Shown one piece after another: positions 19,483 through 28,985 of a stretch of DNA of 64,000 bases (the stretch's first letter is position 1; each line of letters opens with the position of its first letter). Position numbers and translations under genes: made by a program. The stretch is from Mycolicibacterium hippocampi (lineage in GTDB: Bacteria; Actinomycetota; Actinomycetes; Mycobacteriales; Mycobacteriaceae). The stretch is from positions 2,480,001 to 2,544,000 of the forward strand of contig NZ_BLLB01000002.1 in the NCBI RefSeq assembly GCF_010723735.1, given 5' to 3'. The notes beneath the pieces are model-generated. The model was given only the letters and a program-made list of their open reading frames with translations. It searched no databases and had not been told where the DNA came from.

Positions 19483-20829
19483 GTGACATCGGAACCGACC
19501 ACTGCGCGTGCGCACGCGACCGACGACGAGTGCGACGGGCGCAAACTCAAACGCGAGATCACCGGCCCCCTTTTGTTCCTGTTCATCCTCGGCGACGTGC
19601 TCGGGGCCGGTATCTACGCGCTGATGGGGGTGCTGGCCGAGGACGTCGGCGGCGCGCTGTGGGCGCCGCTGCTGGTGGCGCTGTTCCTGGCGCTGCTCAC
19701 TGCGGGGTCCTATGCCGAACTCGTCACCAAGTATCCGAAAGCCGGCGGCGCCGCCGTCTTCGCGCAACGGGCCTTCCGGCGACCCCTGCTGTCGTTCCTC
19801 ATCGGCTTCTGCATGCTGGCCGCCGGAGTGACGAGTGCGGCGGGCCTGTCGCTGGCCTTCGCCGGTGACTACCTCACCACGTTCATCGACGTCCCGGCGA
19901 TACCGGCGGCCATCGTGTTCCTGGCGCTGGTCGCGGCCCTCAACGCCCGCGGGATCAGCGAATCGCTCAAGTCCAACGTCGTGATGACGGTCATCGAGCT
20001 CACCGGTCTGCTCATCGTGATCATCGCCGTGGCCGTGATGGTCGGCGGCGGTCGTGGCGACCTCGGCCGCGTCGGTCAGCTCCCCGATGGCTCCGCTCCC
20101 GCGCTGGCCATCCTCGGCGGCGCGATCATCGCCTACTACTCGTTCGTCGGGTTCGAGACCTCGGCCAACGTGGCCGAGGAGATCCGCAACCCCAGCAAGG
20201 TGTATCCGGCGGCGCTGTTCGGTTCCCTCATCACCGCCGGGGTCGTGTACGCGTTGGTGGGGGTGGCCAGCGCCATCGCGCTCCCACCCGCAGAGCTGTC
20301 CGAGTCGTCGGGGCCGCTGCTGGCGGTCGTCGACGCGTCCGGCGTCGGCGTGCCGGCCTGGGTGTTCAGTGCCATCGCGCTGGTGGCCGTGGCCAACGGC
20401 GCCCTGCTGACCATGATCATGGCGAGCCGGCTCACCTACGGCATGGCCGACCACGGTCTGCTGCCTGCGGTGCTGAGCAGGGTGCTGCCGAACCGGCGCA
20501 CCCCTTGGGTGGCCATCCTGGCCACCACGGTGGTGGCGATGCTGCTCACGCTGGTCGGAGATCTGTCGACGCTGGCCGAGACGGTGGTTCTACTGCTGTT
20601 GGTCGTGTTCATCTCGACCAATGTGGCGGTGCTGGTGCTGCGCCGCGACACCGTCACCCACGACCACTTCCGGGTGTGGACGGCCGTCCCGGTGCTCGGC
20701 GTGGCGTCGTGCGTGCTGCTGATGACCCAGCAGAGCGCCACGGTGTGGCTGTTCGCGGCGATCCTGGTCGCGGTCGGTGCTGTGCTGTACGCGGTGGCGC
20801 GGGTTGCGGATCGCCGCGCGGCGTCGTGA
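19483..20829 (+). CDS. APC-superfamily amino acid permease
   Basis: A 448-aa integral membrane protein with about twelve helices. The first helix region GPLLFLFILGDVLGAGIYAL carries the broken-helix G-x-G motif of APC transporters, and FVGFETSANVAEEIRNPSK is the conserved helix 6 to loop signature. GTG start at 19483 with a purine-rich site (GGGGAGG) upstream. The substrate, probably an amino acid or amine, cannot be fixed from sequence. Confidence 0.92.
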   Translation: MTSEPTTARAHATDDECDGRKLKREITGPLLFLFILGDVLGAGIYALMGVLAEDVGGALWAPLLVALFLALLTAGSYAELVTKYPKAGGAAVFAQRAFRRPLLSFLIGFCMLAAGVTSAAGLSLAFAGDYLTTFIDVPAIPAAIVFLALVAALNARGISESLKSNVVMTVIELTGLLIVIIAVAVMVGGGRGDLGRVGQLPDGSAPALAILGGAIIAYYSFVGFETSANVAEEIRNPSKVYPAALFGSLITAGVVYALVGVASAIALPPAELSESSGPLLAVVDASGVGVPAWVFSAIALVAVANGALLTMIMASRLTYGMADHGLLPAVLSRVLPNRRTPWVAILATTVVAMLLTLVGDLSTLAETVVLLLLVVFISTNVAVLVLRRDTVTHDHFRVWTAVPVLGVASCVLLMTQQSATVWLFAAILVAVGAVLYAVARVADRRAAS

Positions 20830-21001
20830 GGCCGGGCCCGCGGCCCGATCGTTATCAATAAGGGCCGTTCATCGTGACCAGGAAACACCGGAAGAGATTC
20901 CGTCGGTGTCGGCGACGTTGCTGCACCATTTTTTCAGTGCCGCGCTCGGGGGATGTCGCGCCACGTTCGTAGTTGGTCCCGGTTCGAAGGGGGAGTGGTA
21001 C

Positions 21002-21685
21002 ATGCGCCGATCGACGGCCTCGCTGGCGGCGGTAGCCATCTGTGTTCTCATCGCGGGGTGCACGAGCACCGGTCACGCCGAGTCGACGACACCGACCAGG
21101 ACGTTGATTCCGCGTCCCCTCGTCGAGCGGGAACTGGCCAGCTTGCTGCTCAGCCCCGAAGAGGTCGACGTGGCCATGGGAACACGCGGGATGGCCGTCA
21201 CCCAGAGCCAGTCCGCGATGAGCGACCACAGCGCCGCCATGTCCCCGCCGGAATGCCTGGCTGTCGACGGCGCGGCCGAGGCTCTGGTATACGCCGACAG
21301 CGGTTTCCGGGCCGAGCGCGATGAAAGCCTCAACAACGGTGACAACTTCACGCACTACCTCAAGCAGGCCGTGGTGTTGTTCCCGACCGTGGACATGGCG
21401 GCGGCGTTCTTCGACGCCTCGGCTGCGCAATGGCCGGCCTGCCGTGAGTACACCCATACCCAGAGCGGAACCCAGTGGTCGCCGGGGCAGATCACCAACG
21501 CTGACGGGATCCTGAGTACCGTTGCGACCCAACAGGATGCGGCGGCCCCGGGCTGGGCGTGCGGCCGTGCCCTGGCGCTGCGGAACAACATCATCGTCGA
21601 CATCAACACGTGCAGCGCCGACCCCGCGGACTCGGCCCCCAAGATCGCCCGCCAGATCGCCGACGACGTCACGTCACGTTGGTGA
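21002..21685 (+). CDS. Lipoprotein with PknH-like extracellular sensor domain
   Basis: A 227-aa secreted lipoprotein. The signal peptide ends in the lipobox LIAGC with acylated Cys20. The mature part matches the domain found outside PknH kinases and in several mycobacterial lipoproteins, with conserved cysteines (ECLAV, WPACREY, GWACGRAL, NTCSADP) that probably form two disulfides. A strong site (AAGGGGGAG) precedes ATG 21002. Ligand unknown. Confidence 0.85.
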   Translation: MRRSTASLAAVAICVLIAGCTSTGHAESTTPTRTLIPRPLVERELASLLLSPEEVDVAMGTRGMAVTQSQSAMSDHSAAMSPPECLAVDGAAEALVYADSGFRAERDESLNNGDNFTHYLKQAVVLFPTVDMAAAFFDASAAQWPACREYTHTQSGTQWSPGQITNADGILSTVATQQDAAAPGWACGRALALRNNIIVDINTCSADPADSAPKIARQIADDVTSRW

Positions 21686-21692
21686 GCGTGAC

Positions 21693-22367
21693 TCAGCGCC
21701 CGAGGACCGCGGCGACGCGCGCGGCGACCTCGGCGGCCACCGCCAGCGTCGGCGCATCGTCGGCCGGGACGTAGCGGTCGGCGGCCGCGTCGTAGCGCGC
21801 CCCGGCGATGGCGCCGTGATCGGTGTCGATCTCGGCGATCTCCACCGGCCAACCGGCCTGCCGCAGCTCGGCGGCGAACTCCCGGCTCGAGCTGACCGGG
21901 ACGACGTCGTCGTGGATCCCGTGCAGCAACGTGAACGGGGCGCCGACGACCGCCGAGCGCAGGCCGTCAGTCAGTGTCGCCCCGGAGATCGGGTCCCGCG
22001 CCGTGAACGCGCCGCCGAGGCAGACGGTGTGCGCCAGCGTGACGTCGAAGCCGGACGAATGCAAGGTCAGTCCCGCTGCGGCGGCAGCACCCATCGACCA
22101 GCCCACCAGAAGCAGCCCCTCAGCAGCTCCGGGCAGTCCCTGAGCGAACGCGACGGAGTTCAACAGGTCCGCGCGCCCGCCGTCGTCAGCGTGGGAGTTC
22201 CAGTCGGGCGCCGCGACGCCGAGGCCGTGGCCGGCGAGCATCCCGGCGAGCGGTCCGACCGCGGCGCGGGCATCGGTCTGCATGCCGTGCCACAGCAGCA
22301 CCGTGGGGTCCGAGGTGTTTCCGTACACGTCGACCAGTCGTCCCGGGGCGTACCGCGCAGTCTCCAT
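21693..22367 (-). CDS. Alpha/beta hydrolase
   Basis: A 224-aa compact alpha/beta hydrolase. The oxyanion motif LLWHGM is near residues 24-29 and the nucleophile elbow GWSMGA places Ser91. The acid and His fall in DTDHGAIAG near the C-terminus. It has no signal peptide. The family contains esterases and dienelactone-hydrolase-like enzymes; the substrate is unknown. It runs convergent to the lipoprotein gene with an 8-bp gap and is 50 bp downstream of the flavin oxidoreductase. Confidence 0.85.
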   Translation of the reverse strand: METARYAPGRLVDVYGNTSDPTVLLWHGMQTDARAAVGPLAGMLAGHGLGVAAPDWNSHADDGGRADLLNSVAFAQGLPGAAEGLLLVGWSMGAAAAAGLTLHSSGFDVTLAHTVCLGGAFTARDPISGATLTDGLRSAVVGAPFTLLHGIHDDVVPVSSSREFAAELRQAGWPVEIAEIDTDHGAIAGARYDAAADRYVPADDAPTLAVAAEVAARVAAVLGR

Positions 22368-22417
22368 CCGGCAGGTGTTCCCCGAATACGGCGACCGACA
22401 CGTCCCGTTCGAGCCGG

Positions 22418-23575
22418 CTACGGGGTGCTTTTGGCCGCCTGCTCGGCGGCGTGGTCCTCGATGGCCTTGCCGATCGCATGCGCGGCGCGGTCCACGAACT
22501 CGGTCCCGCTACCGGTCACCCAGTCACACGACGCGGCCGGCGCTGCGAGTTGGCCGGTGAAGTGCGGGATCACGTGCTGCGCGAACAGTTCGTAACTGTG
22601 CAGTTTCGCCGCGGGAGGGGCCCAGTCGTGATCGAAGAGCAGGAAGGCGCCGAACCCGCCGTTGCTGGCCTCGACGAGGTCTTCGATCTTGGCGACCGCG
22701 TCTTCCGGCGCGCCGATGACCGCGAAGCCGGATTCCCGGTTGTTCGCGATGATCTCGGCGGCGGTGTCTCCCTGAACCGGGCCTGCAGGCAGGATGTGGG
22801 TGAAATAGCGGGAGAATTCCGCGATTCCGTACTCGACGTCGCGCTCGGCCTGCTCACGGGTGTCGGCCAGATGCATCGGCCCGACAAGTCGCCACTTCGA
22901 GCGGTCGGCGACGTGCCCGTGCTCGAGCGCGACCTCCTCCCACGTCGACCAGTGCTGGGCGAGCAGGTCCATTCCCTGTTTGGCGGTGGCGGCGATAGAG
23001 AGCATTCCGATCCCGTGCTTTCCGGCGCCGCGCGGACCGGTGGGGGAGAAGGACGCCGCGACCGCGACGTCGAAGCAGGGATCGCTGTAGGGCCGCAGCT
23101 GTAACCGCGCGTCCTGGAGGGTGAACCCGTCGGTGTGCATCGTGACGGTTTCGCCGCGCAGCAGGCGCATGATCGCGTCGAGGGACTGCTCCATGCGCGG
23201 CCGCTGCTGGTCGGCCGGGATCCCGAGCATATGGGCATCCGAGGTGAGCTGGCCTGGTCCGCAGCCCAGCATGGCCCGGCCGCGGGTGAGGTGGTCGAGC
23301 AGCACCATCCGGTCGGCGAGCATCAACGGGTGGTGGTAGGGCAGTGAGCTCACGCCCGTGCCGAGCTTGATGTGTTTGGTGCGCTCGGCGGCGGCGGCGA
23401 TGACGACCTCGGGGGAGGCGATGATCTCGAATCCCGCGGAGTGGTGCTCGCCGATCCATGCCTCCGAGAAACCGAGGCGGTCCATCAACACGATCAGGTC
23501 GAGGTCTCGTTCGATGGCAAGGGTGGGGTTCTGTCCGACGGGGTGGAAGGGGGCCATGAAGTTTCCGAAGCGCAT
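22418..23575 (-). CDS. LLM-class flavin-dependent monooxygenase
   Basis: A 385-aa luciferase-like TIM-barrel enzyme using reduced FMN (or F420). Typical blocks are FSEAWIGEHHSAGFEI, LGTGVSSLPYHHPLMLADR and GRAMLGCGPG. The length and the MRFGNFMAPFH start fit the limonene-monooxygenase-like group. It may share a transcript with the hydrolase downstream. The true substrate is unknown. Confidence 0.9.
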   Translation of the reverse strand: MRFGNFMAPFHPVGQNPTLAIERDLDLIVLMDRLGFSEAWIGEHHSAGFEIIASPEVVIAAAAERTKHIKLGTGVSSLPYHHPLMLADRMVLLDHLTRGRAMLGCGPGQLTSDAHMLGIPADQQRPRMEQSLDAIMRLLRGETVTMHTDGFTLQDARLQLRPYSDPCFDVAVAASFSPTGPRGAGKHGIGMLSIAATAKQGMDLLAQHWSTWEEVALEHGHVADRSKWRLVGPMHLADTREQAERDVEYGIAEFSRYFTHILPAGPVQGDTAAEIIANNRESGFAVIGAPEDAVAKIEDLVEASNGGFGAFLLFDHDWAPPAAKLHSYELFAQHVIPHFTGQLAAPAASCDWVTGSGTEFVDRAAHAIGKAIEDHAAEQAAKSTP

Positions 23576-23794
23576 CCGCCCATTGTGTCCAGGTGACGGG
23601 TCCTGATGTCAGCGTTTCCTCCCGGATCATCGGCTCGTCGCCGGCTGGACGGTATGAGGTGCTCCGAAGTCCTCTACCGTGGAGATGATCGATCTTGGAA
23701 GTCGGCGGCGTTTCCGTATGCGGCCAGATGGCAATACGGCCATGATCGCGTCGCGGCCGCTCCCGCGCGTGTTCGGACTGAGGAGGAGAGGCCC

Positions 23795-26035
23795 ATGTCG
23801 GAGTTGGAGGAGTTCGGTGACGAGCACGCTCCGGAACCCGTGGAGCCGACGTACGCCGAGCACCTCCACCCGGCCCGCCCCCGCACGTTGCGGTTCCGGC
23901 CCCGCGTCAAGGCGCCCTTCACGCGCCGGTCGATCGCCCAGGACGGGTCGGCGAACGGCAACAACCCCGCTTACGTCGAGTGGTTGCGCGCCCAGTCGAT
24001 GCTCGCCGACGCCAACGAGATCAGCCAGCAGTTCTCCGGTCAGGGTTCGATGTGGCAGAACCCGTATGCCACGCCGAATCCGCGCGCCGCGGTGGACACC
24101 GCCTCGGTCTGGTTCACCGCCTACCCGCTGTCGCTGATCACCCGGCCCGACGAGTCGTTTCTCAAGGCGATGGCCAGTGACGAGATGTGGCAGGCGTTCG
24201 CCGAGATCGGGATCGAGGCGATACACACCGGTCCGGTGAAGCGCGCCGGCGGTATCTCGGGATGGCAGTACACCCCGAGTGTCGACGGCCACTTCGACCG
24301 GATCAGCACCCAGATCGACCCCGCCTTCGGGACCGAGGACGAGTTCCGCCAGATGTGCGCCACCGCAACGTGGTACGGCGGCACCATCATCGACGACATC
24401 GTTCCCGGCCACACCGGCAAGGGAGCCGACTTCCGGCTCGCCGAGATGAAGTACGCCGATTACCCGGGCATCTACCACATGGTGGAGATCGATCCGAGGG
24501 ACTGGCACGAGCTGCCCAAGGTGCCCGCCGGTGCGGACTCGGTCAACATCGACGCCGCCACCGAGGAATGGCTTGCCAAGGCGGGCTACATCATTGGCCG
24601 TCTCCAACGTGTCATCTTCTACGCCGAGGGGGTCAAGGAGACCAACTGGAGCGTCACCCGGCCGGTCACGGGAATCGACGGGGTCGAGCGTCGCTGGGTC
24701 TACCTGCATTACTTCAAAGACGGTCAGCCCTCGATCAACTGGCTGGACCCGTCGTTCGCCGGTATGCGGATGGTCATCGGCGACGCCCTGCACTCGCTGG
24801 CAGACCTCGGCACCGGCGCGCTACGTCTGGACGCCAATGGTTTCCTGGGGGTCGAGAAGGCCGCGTCCGAAGGCAGTAGCGCATGGTCGGAAGGCCATCC
24901 GCTGTCCGAGGCGGCCAACCACCTGATCGCGAGCATGGTGCGCAAGGTCGGCGGGTTCACCTTCCAGGAACTGAATCTCACCATCGACGACATCCGCCAG
25001 ATCGGTGAGGCGGGGGCGGATCTGTCCTACGACTTCGTGAACCGGCCCGCCTACCACCATGCACTGGCCACCGGGGACACCGAATTCCTCCGGCTGACAC
25101 TGCGCACCACCCTCGAGCTGGGGGTCGACCCGGCGTCGCTGGTGCACGCACTGCAGAACCACGACGAACTGACTTACGAACTGCTGCACTGGGAGAACGG
25201 TCACCGCGACGACATCTACACCTACAAGGCTGCCGAACTCACCGGCGAACAGATCGCCCATGCGGTGCGCAGCGATCTCATCGAGCGTCTGACGGGCCCG
25301 GACGCCCCCTACAACAGCCTGTTCACCACCAACGGCATCGCGTGCACGACGGCGACCGTCGTCGCCGCGGCACTCGACATCCGCGAGCTCGACTCCATCG
25401 AGGACATCGACCTCATCCGGCGCGCGCACCTGCTGCTGGCGATGTTCAACGCGTTGCAGCCGGGAGTGTTCGCGTTGTCCGGGTGGGATCTGTGCGGAAT
25501 GCTGACACTGCCGATCAGCAAAGTGTCCGAACTGGTTTCCGGCGGCGACACCCGCTGGATCAACCGGGCTGCCCACGACCTGATGGGTATCAACCCGCAC
25601 GCGCACCAGTCGACTGCCGGCATGCCGCGGGGCCGCAGCCTCTACGGGACGCTGCCCGAACAGCTCGCCGACGACACCAGCTTCGTGCGGCAGTTGCAGG
25701 CCATCCTCAAGGTGCGATCACACTACGGCGTCGCGACCAGCCGCCAGCTCGACATCCCGGAAGTGTCCCACCGCGGAATGCTGGTTCTGGTCCACGAGCT
25801 CGATGGGGAAGGACGCCTGCAGCTGACGGTCCTGAACTTCGCCCACGAGCCGATCGCCGGGACCGTGCGCTCGGAGCACCTACCTCCGGGGGCGCGGGTG
25901 TCCGACATGTTCACCGGACACGAGCTGGCGGCCGTTGACGATCTGCACAGCTTCGCTGTCGAGTTGACCCCGCTGCACGGGATGTCGCTGTTGGTGGAGA
26001 GCCAGGTCGAGGCCGACCCCGTCCTTCAGCGTTGA
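23795..26035 (+). CDS. Divergent GH13 alpha-amylase-family enzyme (TreS-like)
   Basis: A 746-aa protein from ATG 23795, preceded by an excellent site (GAGGAGGAG); the frame is open further upstream but without similarity. It keeps the GH13 catalytic triad: Asp346 ([11 protein letters not shown]), Glu392 (FTFQELNL) and Asp457 (QNHDE), with DIVPGHTG in place of the usual D-x3-NH motif. Trehalose synthases and related alpha-glucan enzymes share this layout, but the ~100-residue N-terminal extension and inserts are unusual. No maltokinase domain. Function in trehalose or alpha-glucan metabolism is inferred. Confidence 0.82.
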   Translation: MSELEEFGDEHAPEPVEPTYAEHLHPARPRTLRFRPRVKAPFTRRSIAQDGSANGNNPAYVEWLRAQSMLADANEISQQFSGQGSMWQNPYATPNPRAAVDTASVWFTAYPLSLITRPDESFLKAMASDEMWQAFAEIGIEAIHTGPVKRAGGISGWQYTPSVDGHFDRISTQIDPAFGTEDEFRQMCATATWYGGTIIDDIVPGHTGKGADFRLAEMKYADYPGIYHMVEIDPRDWHELPKVPAGADSVNIDAATEEWLAKAGYIIGRLQRVIFYAEGVKETNWSVTRPVTGIDGVERRWVYLHYFKDGQPSINWLDPSFAGMRMVIGDALHSLADLGTGALRLDANGFLGVEKAASEGSSAWSEGHPLSEAANHLIASMVRKVGGFTFQELNLTIDDIRQIGEAGADLSYDFVNRPAYHHALATGDTEFLRLTLRTTLELGVDPASLVHALQNHDELTYELLHWENGHRDDIYTYKAAELTGEQIAHAVRSDLIERLTGPDAPYNSLFTTNGIACTTATVVAAALDIRELDSIEDIDLIRRAHLLLAMFNALQPGVFALSGWDLCGMLTLPISKVSELVSGGDTRWINRAAHDLMGINPHAHQSTAGMPRGRSLYGTLPEQLADDTSFVRQLQAILKVRSHYGVATSRQLDIPEVSHRGMLVLVHELDGEGRLQLTVLNFAHEPIAGTVRSEHLPPGARVSDMFTGHELAAVDDLHSFAVELTPLHGMSLLVESQVEADPVLQR

Positions 26036-26185
26036 GGTCGAGCCCAGCCGTTCAGTTCAGGAACCGGTCGAAATAGCGCGTTCGCCAGCGCGGCAAACGA
26101 ATTCGGCGAGCCATAGCATGCGGGAGCCGCAAACTTCGGTTGGCCGGCGACGGCGGAGGTGACGACGCTCGCAGAAGCGCCGACC

Positions 26186-27448
26186 TCAGTGTCCTGACGG
26201 CGAGTCGGTGCCGGTGAGGCGGTCGCGGTGCATCACGCCGTCCTTCATGACGAGGAGCAGGTTGGTCTCCGGCTGACACAGGATCCGAGCGTCGCGCAGC
26301 GGGTCACCGTCGACCACGAGAAGATCGGCGAATGCGCCTGGCCGGATGGTGCCGAGTTGGCCCGTCATCATGAGCAGATCGGCGTTGACCGCGGTCGCCG
26401 ACCGGACGACGTTGCGGGACTCGTCCAGCTCTGAACGAAGCTGCAGCTCCCGCAGCTGGCTGCGGCGGGCGTCGGGACCCCACAGATCGGTGCCCAGGGC
26501 GATAGGCACACCATGCTTGCGCGCCCAGGAGTAGACGGTTCGCCCTTGCTCGATGGCATGGGTGATGTTGCCCACGACGGTGCCCGAGAGTCCGTTCTCT
26601 CCAGCACTTTCCACCCGCTGGACCAGGGAGATGAACGTGGGATCGAAAAACGCCCCGTGCTCACCCATCAACGCAACCGTCTCTTCGTCGACGAAGTTCG
26701 CGTGTTCGATCGATCGGACCCCGGCCTGCAGGCAGCGTCGAACAGCCTCATCGGTGTACGCGTGGGCCATCACGTAGGTGTCGCGAGCGGTGGCCTCCTC
26801 GACGGCCGCCGCCAGTTCCGAAGGCGAGAACTCATAGCGGGTGGCGTGGGATTTGGCGGGGAATACCACCCCGCCGGACGCGAAGAGCTTCAGCTGCGTT
26901 GCGCCCAGGCGCAGTTCCTCGCGGGAGGCCCGGCGCACCTCATCGACCCCGTCGACGATGACGGACATCACCGAGTGCGGCATCGCGTGTCCACAAGGAT
27001 CGACAGACTCGTCCACGGTTCGGAAGTCCGCACCTCCGCCGGTCTGGGTCAACGCCCGTCCCGAATAGAACAGGCGGGGCCCTAAAATGTCACCCTGCTC
27101 CAGCCGACGGGCGATGCGGTGGTCGGCCCCGCCTGCCTCCCGGACAGTGGTGAAACCGTCCATCAGCGCACCGCGCAGGTATCCTGCTGCAGCCGCTGCG
27201 ATCTCGTCCACCGTGGCCGCGGCGTTGCGTGGGCTCAGCGACAGCCCGGTGACGTGGGCGTGGGCGTCGATCAAGCCCGGCATCAAGGTCCGGCCGCCGA
27301 CGTCGATCACCCGCTGCAGGCCGGACGCCGGGCCATCACCGCCGACGCTGCCGATCCTGTTGCCGTCGACGGTGACTCGGCACGGCTCGGTGAGTTGGTC
27401 GGCGTCGTCCAAGACGAGCCGTGCGTTGACGAACAGCGTCGAGCTCAT
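26186..27448 (-). CDS. Metal-dependent amidohydrolase (imidazolonepropionase/prolidase-like)
   Basis: A 420-aa amidohydrolase-superfamily enzyme. It shows the entry motif MPGLIDAHAHVTG, a later HAYTDEAVRRCL with metal-binding His, SIEHANFVD, and the catalytic Asp in LGTDLWGPDA; a beta-sandwich flanks the barrel. Such enzymes cleave amide or ester bonds of cyclic or peptide-like compounds. Its ATG overlaps the stop of the SnoaL-like gene (ATGA), so it is the last gene of a three-gene operon. Followed by ~150 bp in which I see nothing. Confidence 0.88.
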   Translation of the reverse strand: MSSTLFVNARLVLDDADQLTEPCRVTVDGNRIGSVGGDGPASGLQRVIDVGGRTLMPGLIDAHAHVTGLSLSPRNAAATVDEIAAAAAGYLRGALMDGFTTVREAGGADHRIARRLEQGDILGPRLFYSGRALTQTGGGADFRTVDESVDPCGHAMPHSVMSVIVDGVDEVRRASREELRLGATQLKLFASGGVVFPAKSHATRYEFSPSELAAAVEEATARDTYVMAHAYTDEAVRRCLQAGVRSIEHANFVDEETVALMGEHGAFFDPTFISLVQRVESAGENGLSGTVVGNITHAIEQGRTVYSWARKHGVPIALGTDLWGPDARRSQLRELQLRSELDESRNVVRSATAVNADLLMMTGQLGTIRPGAFADLLVVDGDPLRDARILCQPETNLLLVMKDGVMHRDRLTGTDSPSGH

Positions 27449-27984
27449 CGGGTGTCCTTGGTCAAGAATGCGAAGAACCGGTACGACGGATCGCTCGCGT
27501 CCGGCGCTCCCCTCTGGGTCTGCCGTGTTATCGGGTGGCTCAGGTCGACGGTTGAGGGGTCGTTCACGTGCGCCCAGTCGGTGACGATCGTCCGTTCGGC
27601 GATTCGCCACGTGTCGTCCCGCTTCTGGTACCTGTCGAGATAGCGCCCGCCTACGATCACGTCGACGTCGTGATCGCCCGCGCCGAACGTGTGCGTCGCG
27701 ATTGTGTATATCTCGCCTTCGGCGGTGTGGCCGCTGACGCCGAAGTTGACCGTCGTGATGTTGTGCTGCATCGACCGTAGATACGGGCGGGCGGCGTCGA
27801 GTTCGCGAAGGAAGCCATCGGCAGAGCCGGTCGAGAAGCCGCCGTGGCCGTCTTCGGCGTCGTGGTGGTAGAGCGTTCGCAGTGTCGCCATGTCCCCGCG
27901 ATCGACGGCGCGGCAGTAGCGGTGCGCCAACTTGTGTAACTCGAACTCGTCCAGCATCTGCTGCAGCCGGGGGTCCATTGTCAT
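27445..27984 (-). CDS. SnoaL/NTF2-like protein
   Basis: A 179-aa protein of the nuclear-transport-factor-2-like fold, as in scytalone dehydratase, SnoaL and ring-hydroxylating dioxygenase small subunits. The block ELHKLAHRYCRAVDRGDMATLRTLYHHDA is characteristic, with Tyr, Asp and His residues that often form the pocket. It overlaps both neighbours by four bases. A catabolic role with the amidohydrolase is inference. An alternative ATG lies two codons downstream. Confidence 0.85.
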   Translation of the reverse strand: MTMDPRLQQMLDEFELHKLAHRYCRAVDRGDMATLRTLYHHDAEDGHGGFSTGSADGFLRELDAARPYLRSMQHNITTVNFGVSGHTAEGEIYTIATHTFGAGDHDVDVIVGGRYLDRYQKRDDTWRIAERTIVTDWAHVNDPSTVDLSHPITRQTQRGAPDASDPSYRFFAFLTKDTR

Positions 27985-28895
27985 GGCTTGTCCCGCAACC
28001 GCACCATCCGGGTGGTCGAGCTCTCGTCGAGTTCTACGACATCGGTGCGGGATCGCAGGAAATCGCTGAACGACTTGAATCCCAACGACTTCTCGCTGAA
28101 CGACGGGTCCATGCGCTTCATCTGGGCTTTCACCGCGGAGTTGTGCAGCCAGTCCGCGTCGTCCTTCTCCAGCCCGATCCGCAGCGCCCGGGTCAGCAGC
28201 CCGGTGGCCGTGGCCTGCGGGTCCGGCGGCTCCGGCTCCTCGGGGGGCTCGGACTTGGCGGCTGCCTTGGCCCGCCCGGACCGTTTCTTCGGCGCCGGTT
28301 TCTCGTCGGTGGTGTCGCTGGGGCCGGGGCTGGGTTCCAACACCGGGATCCCCGGCAGCGTGTCGTAGGTGACGAACTCGTCGCACGCCGCCGCGAGCAT
28401 CCGGCTCGACGATCCGGCCACCCCGATCCCCACCACGTAGCGGCCGAGGCGCTTGCACCGCTGGGCGAGCGCGATGTAGTCGGAGTCGCCGGCGACGATC
28501 ACCACATGTGTCAGATCGGGCAGCCGGAACATGTCCTCGACCGCGTCGACGGCCAGCCTGATGTCGGCCCCGTTCTTCCCGTAGGCCGCAGCGGGGAACA
28601 GCTGCACAAGGTCGACCGCGCGTCCCACCAGCTGGCCGCGGTAGCCGGCGTTGATGTCGGCCGACCAGTCGGCATAGGCCCGGGTCAGCACCAGGGTGCC
28701 GAATGACGACGCGAAATCGATGATGGCCCCGACGTCGACTGTGGCGCGCGCCAGCCGGCCGGGGTCGTCGTCCAGACCCTTCGCCTTGTCACGCTGGAAA
28801 GAGTTGCGGCCGTTGACCTGGTCGTACCGCGAGATCACGATGTTGTCGAAGTCGAGGTACACCGCAACGCGGGCGGCGGCGCCGGATTCCGTCAT
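27981..28895 (-). CDS. NYN-domain ribonuclease-like protein with LOTUS/OST-HTH domain
   Basis: A 304-aa protein. The N-terminal NYN (PIN-like) domain has the acidic residues Asp15 and Asp17 (VYLDFDNI), KNGADIRLAVDAVE and VAGDSDYIALAQ expected for metal-dependent RNA cleavage. A basic/proline linker (residues ~190-225) leads to a C-terminal OST-HTH/LOTUS-type RNA-binding domain (LGFKSFSDFLRSR). It is the first gene of an overlapping operon with a SnoaL-like protein and an amidohydrolase, an odd pairing of RNA and small-molecule functions. Confidence 0.85.
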   Translation of the reverse strand: MTESGAAARVAVYLDFDNIVISRYDQVNGRNSFQRDKAKGLDDDPGRLARATVDVGAIIDFASSFGTLVLTRAYADWSADINAGYRGQLVGRAVDLVQLFPAAAYGKNGADIRLAVDAVEDMFRLPDLTHVVIVAGDSDYIALAQRCKRLGRYVVGIGVAGSSSRMLAAACDEFVTYDTLPGIPVLEPSPGPSDTTDEKPAPKKRSGRAKAAAKSEPPEEPEPPDPQATATGLLTRALRIGLEKDDADWLHNSAVKAQMKRMDPSFSEKSLGFKSFSDFLRSRTDVVELDESSTTRMVRLRDKP

Positions 28896-28985
28896 GGCCC
28901 CAGTGTGCTCGATGAACCCCCCGGGTAGTCCCTCGACCGTGAGGATTCACTCAAGTCACCCCCGCAACACGGCTGATCGCGCACC

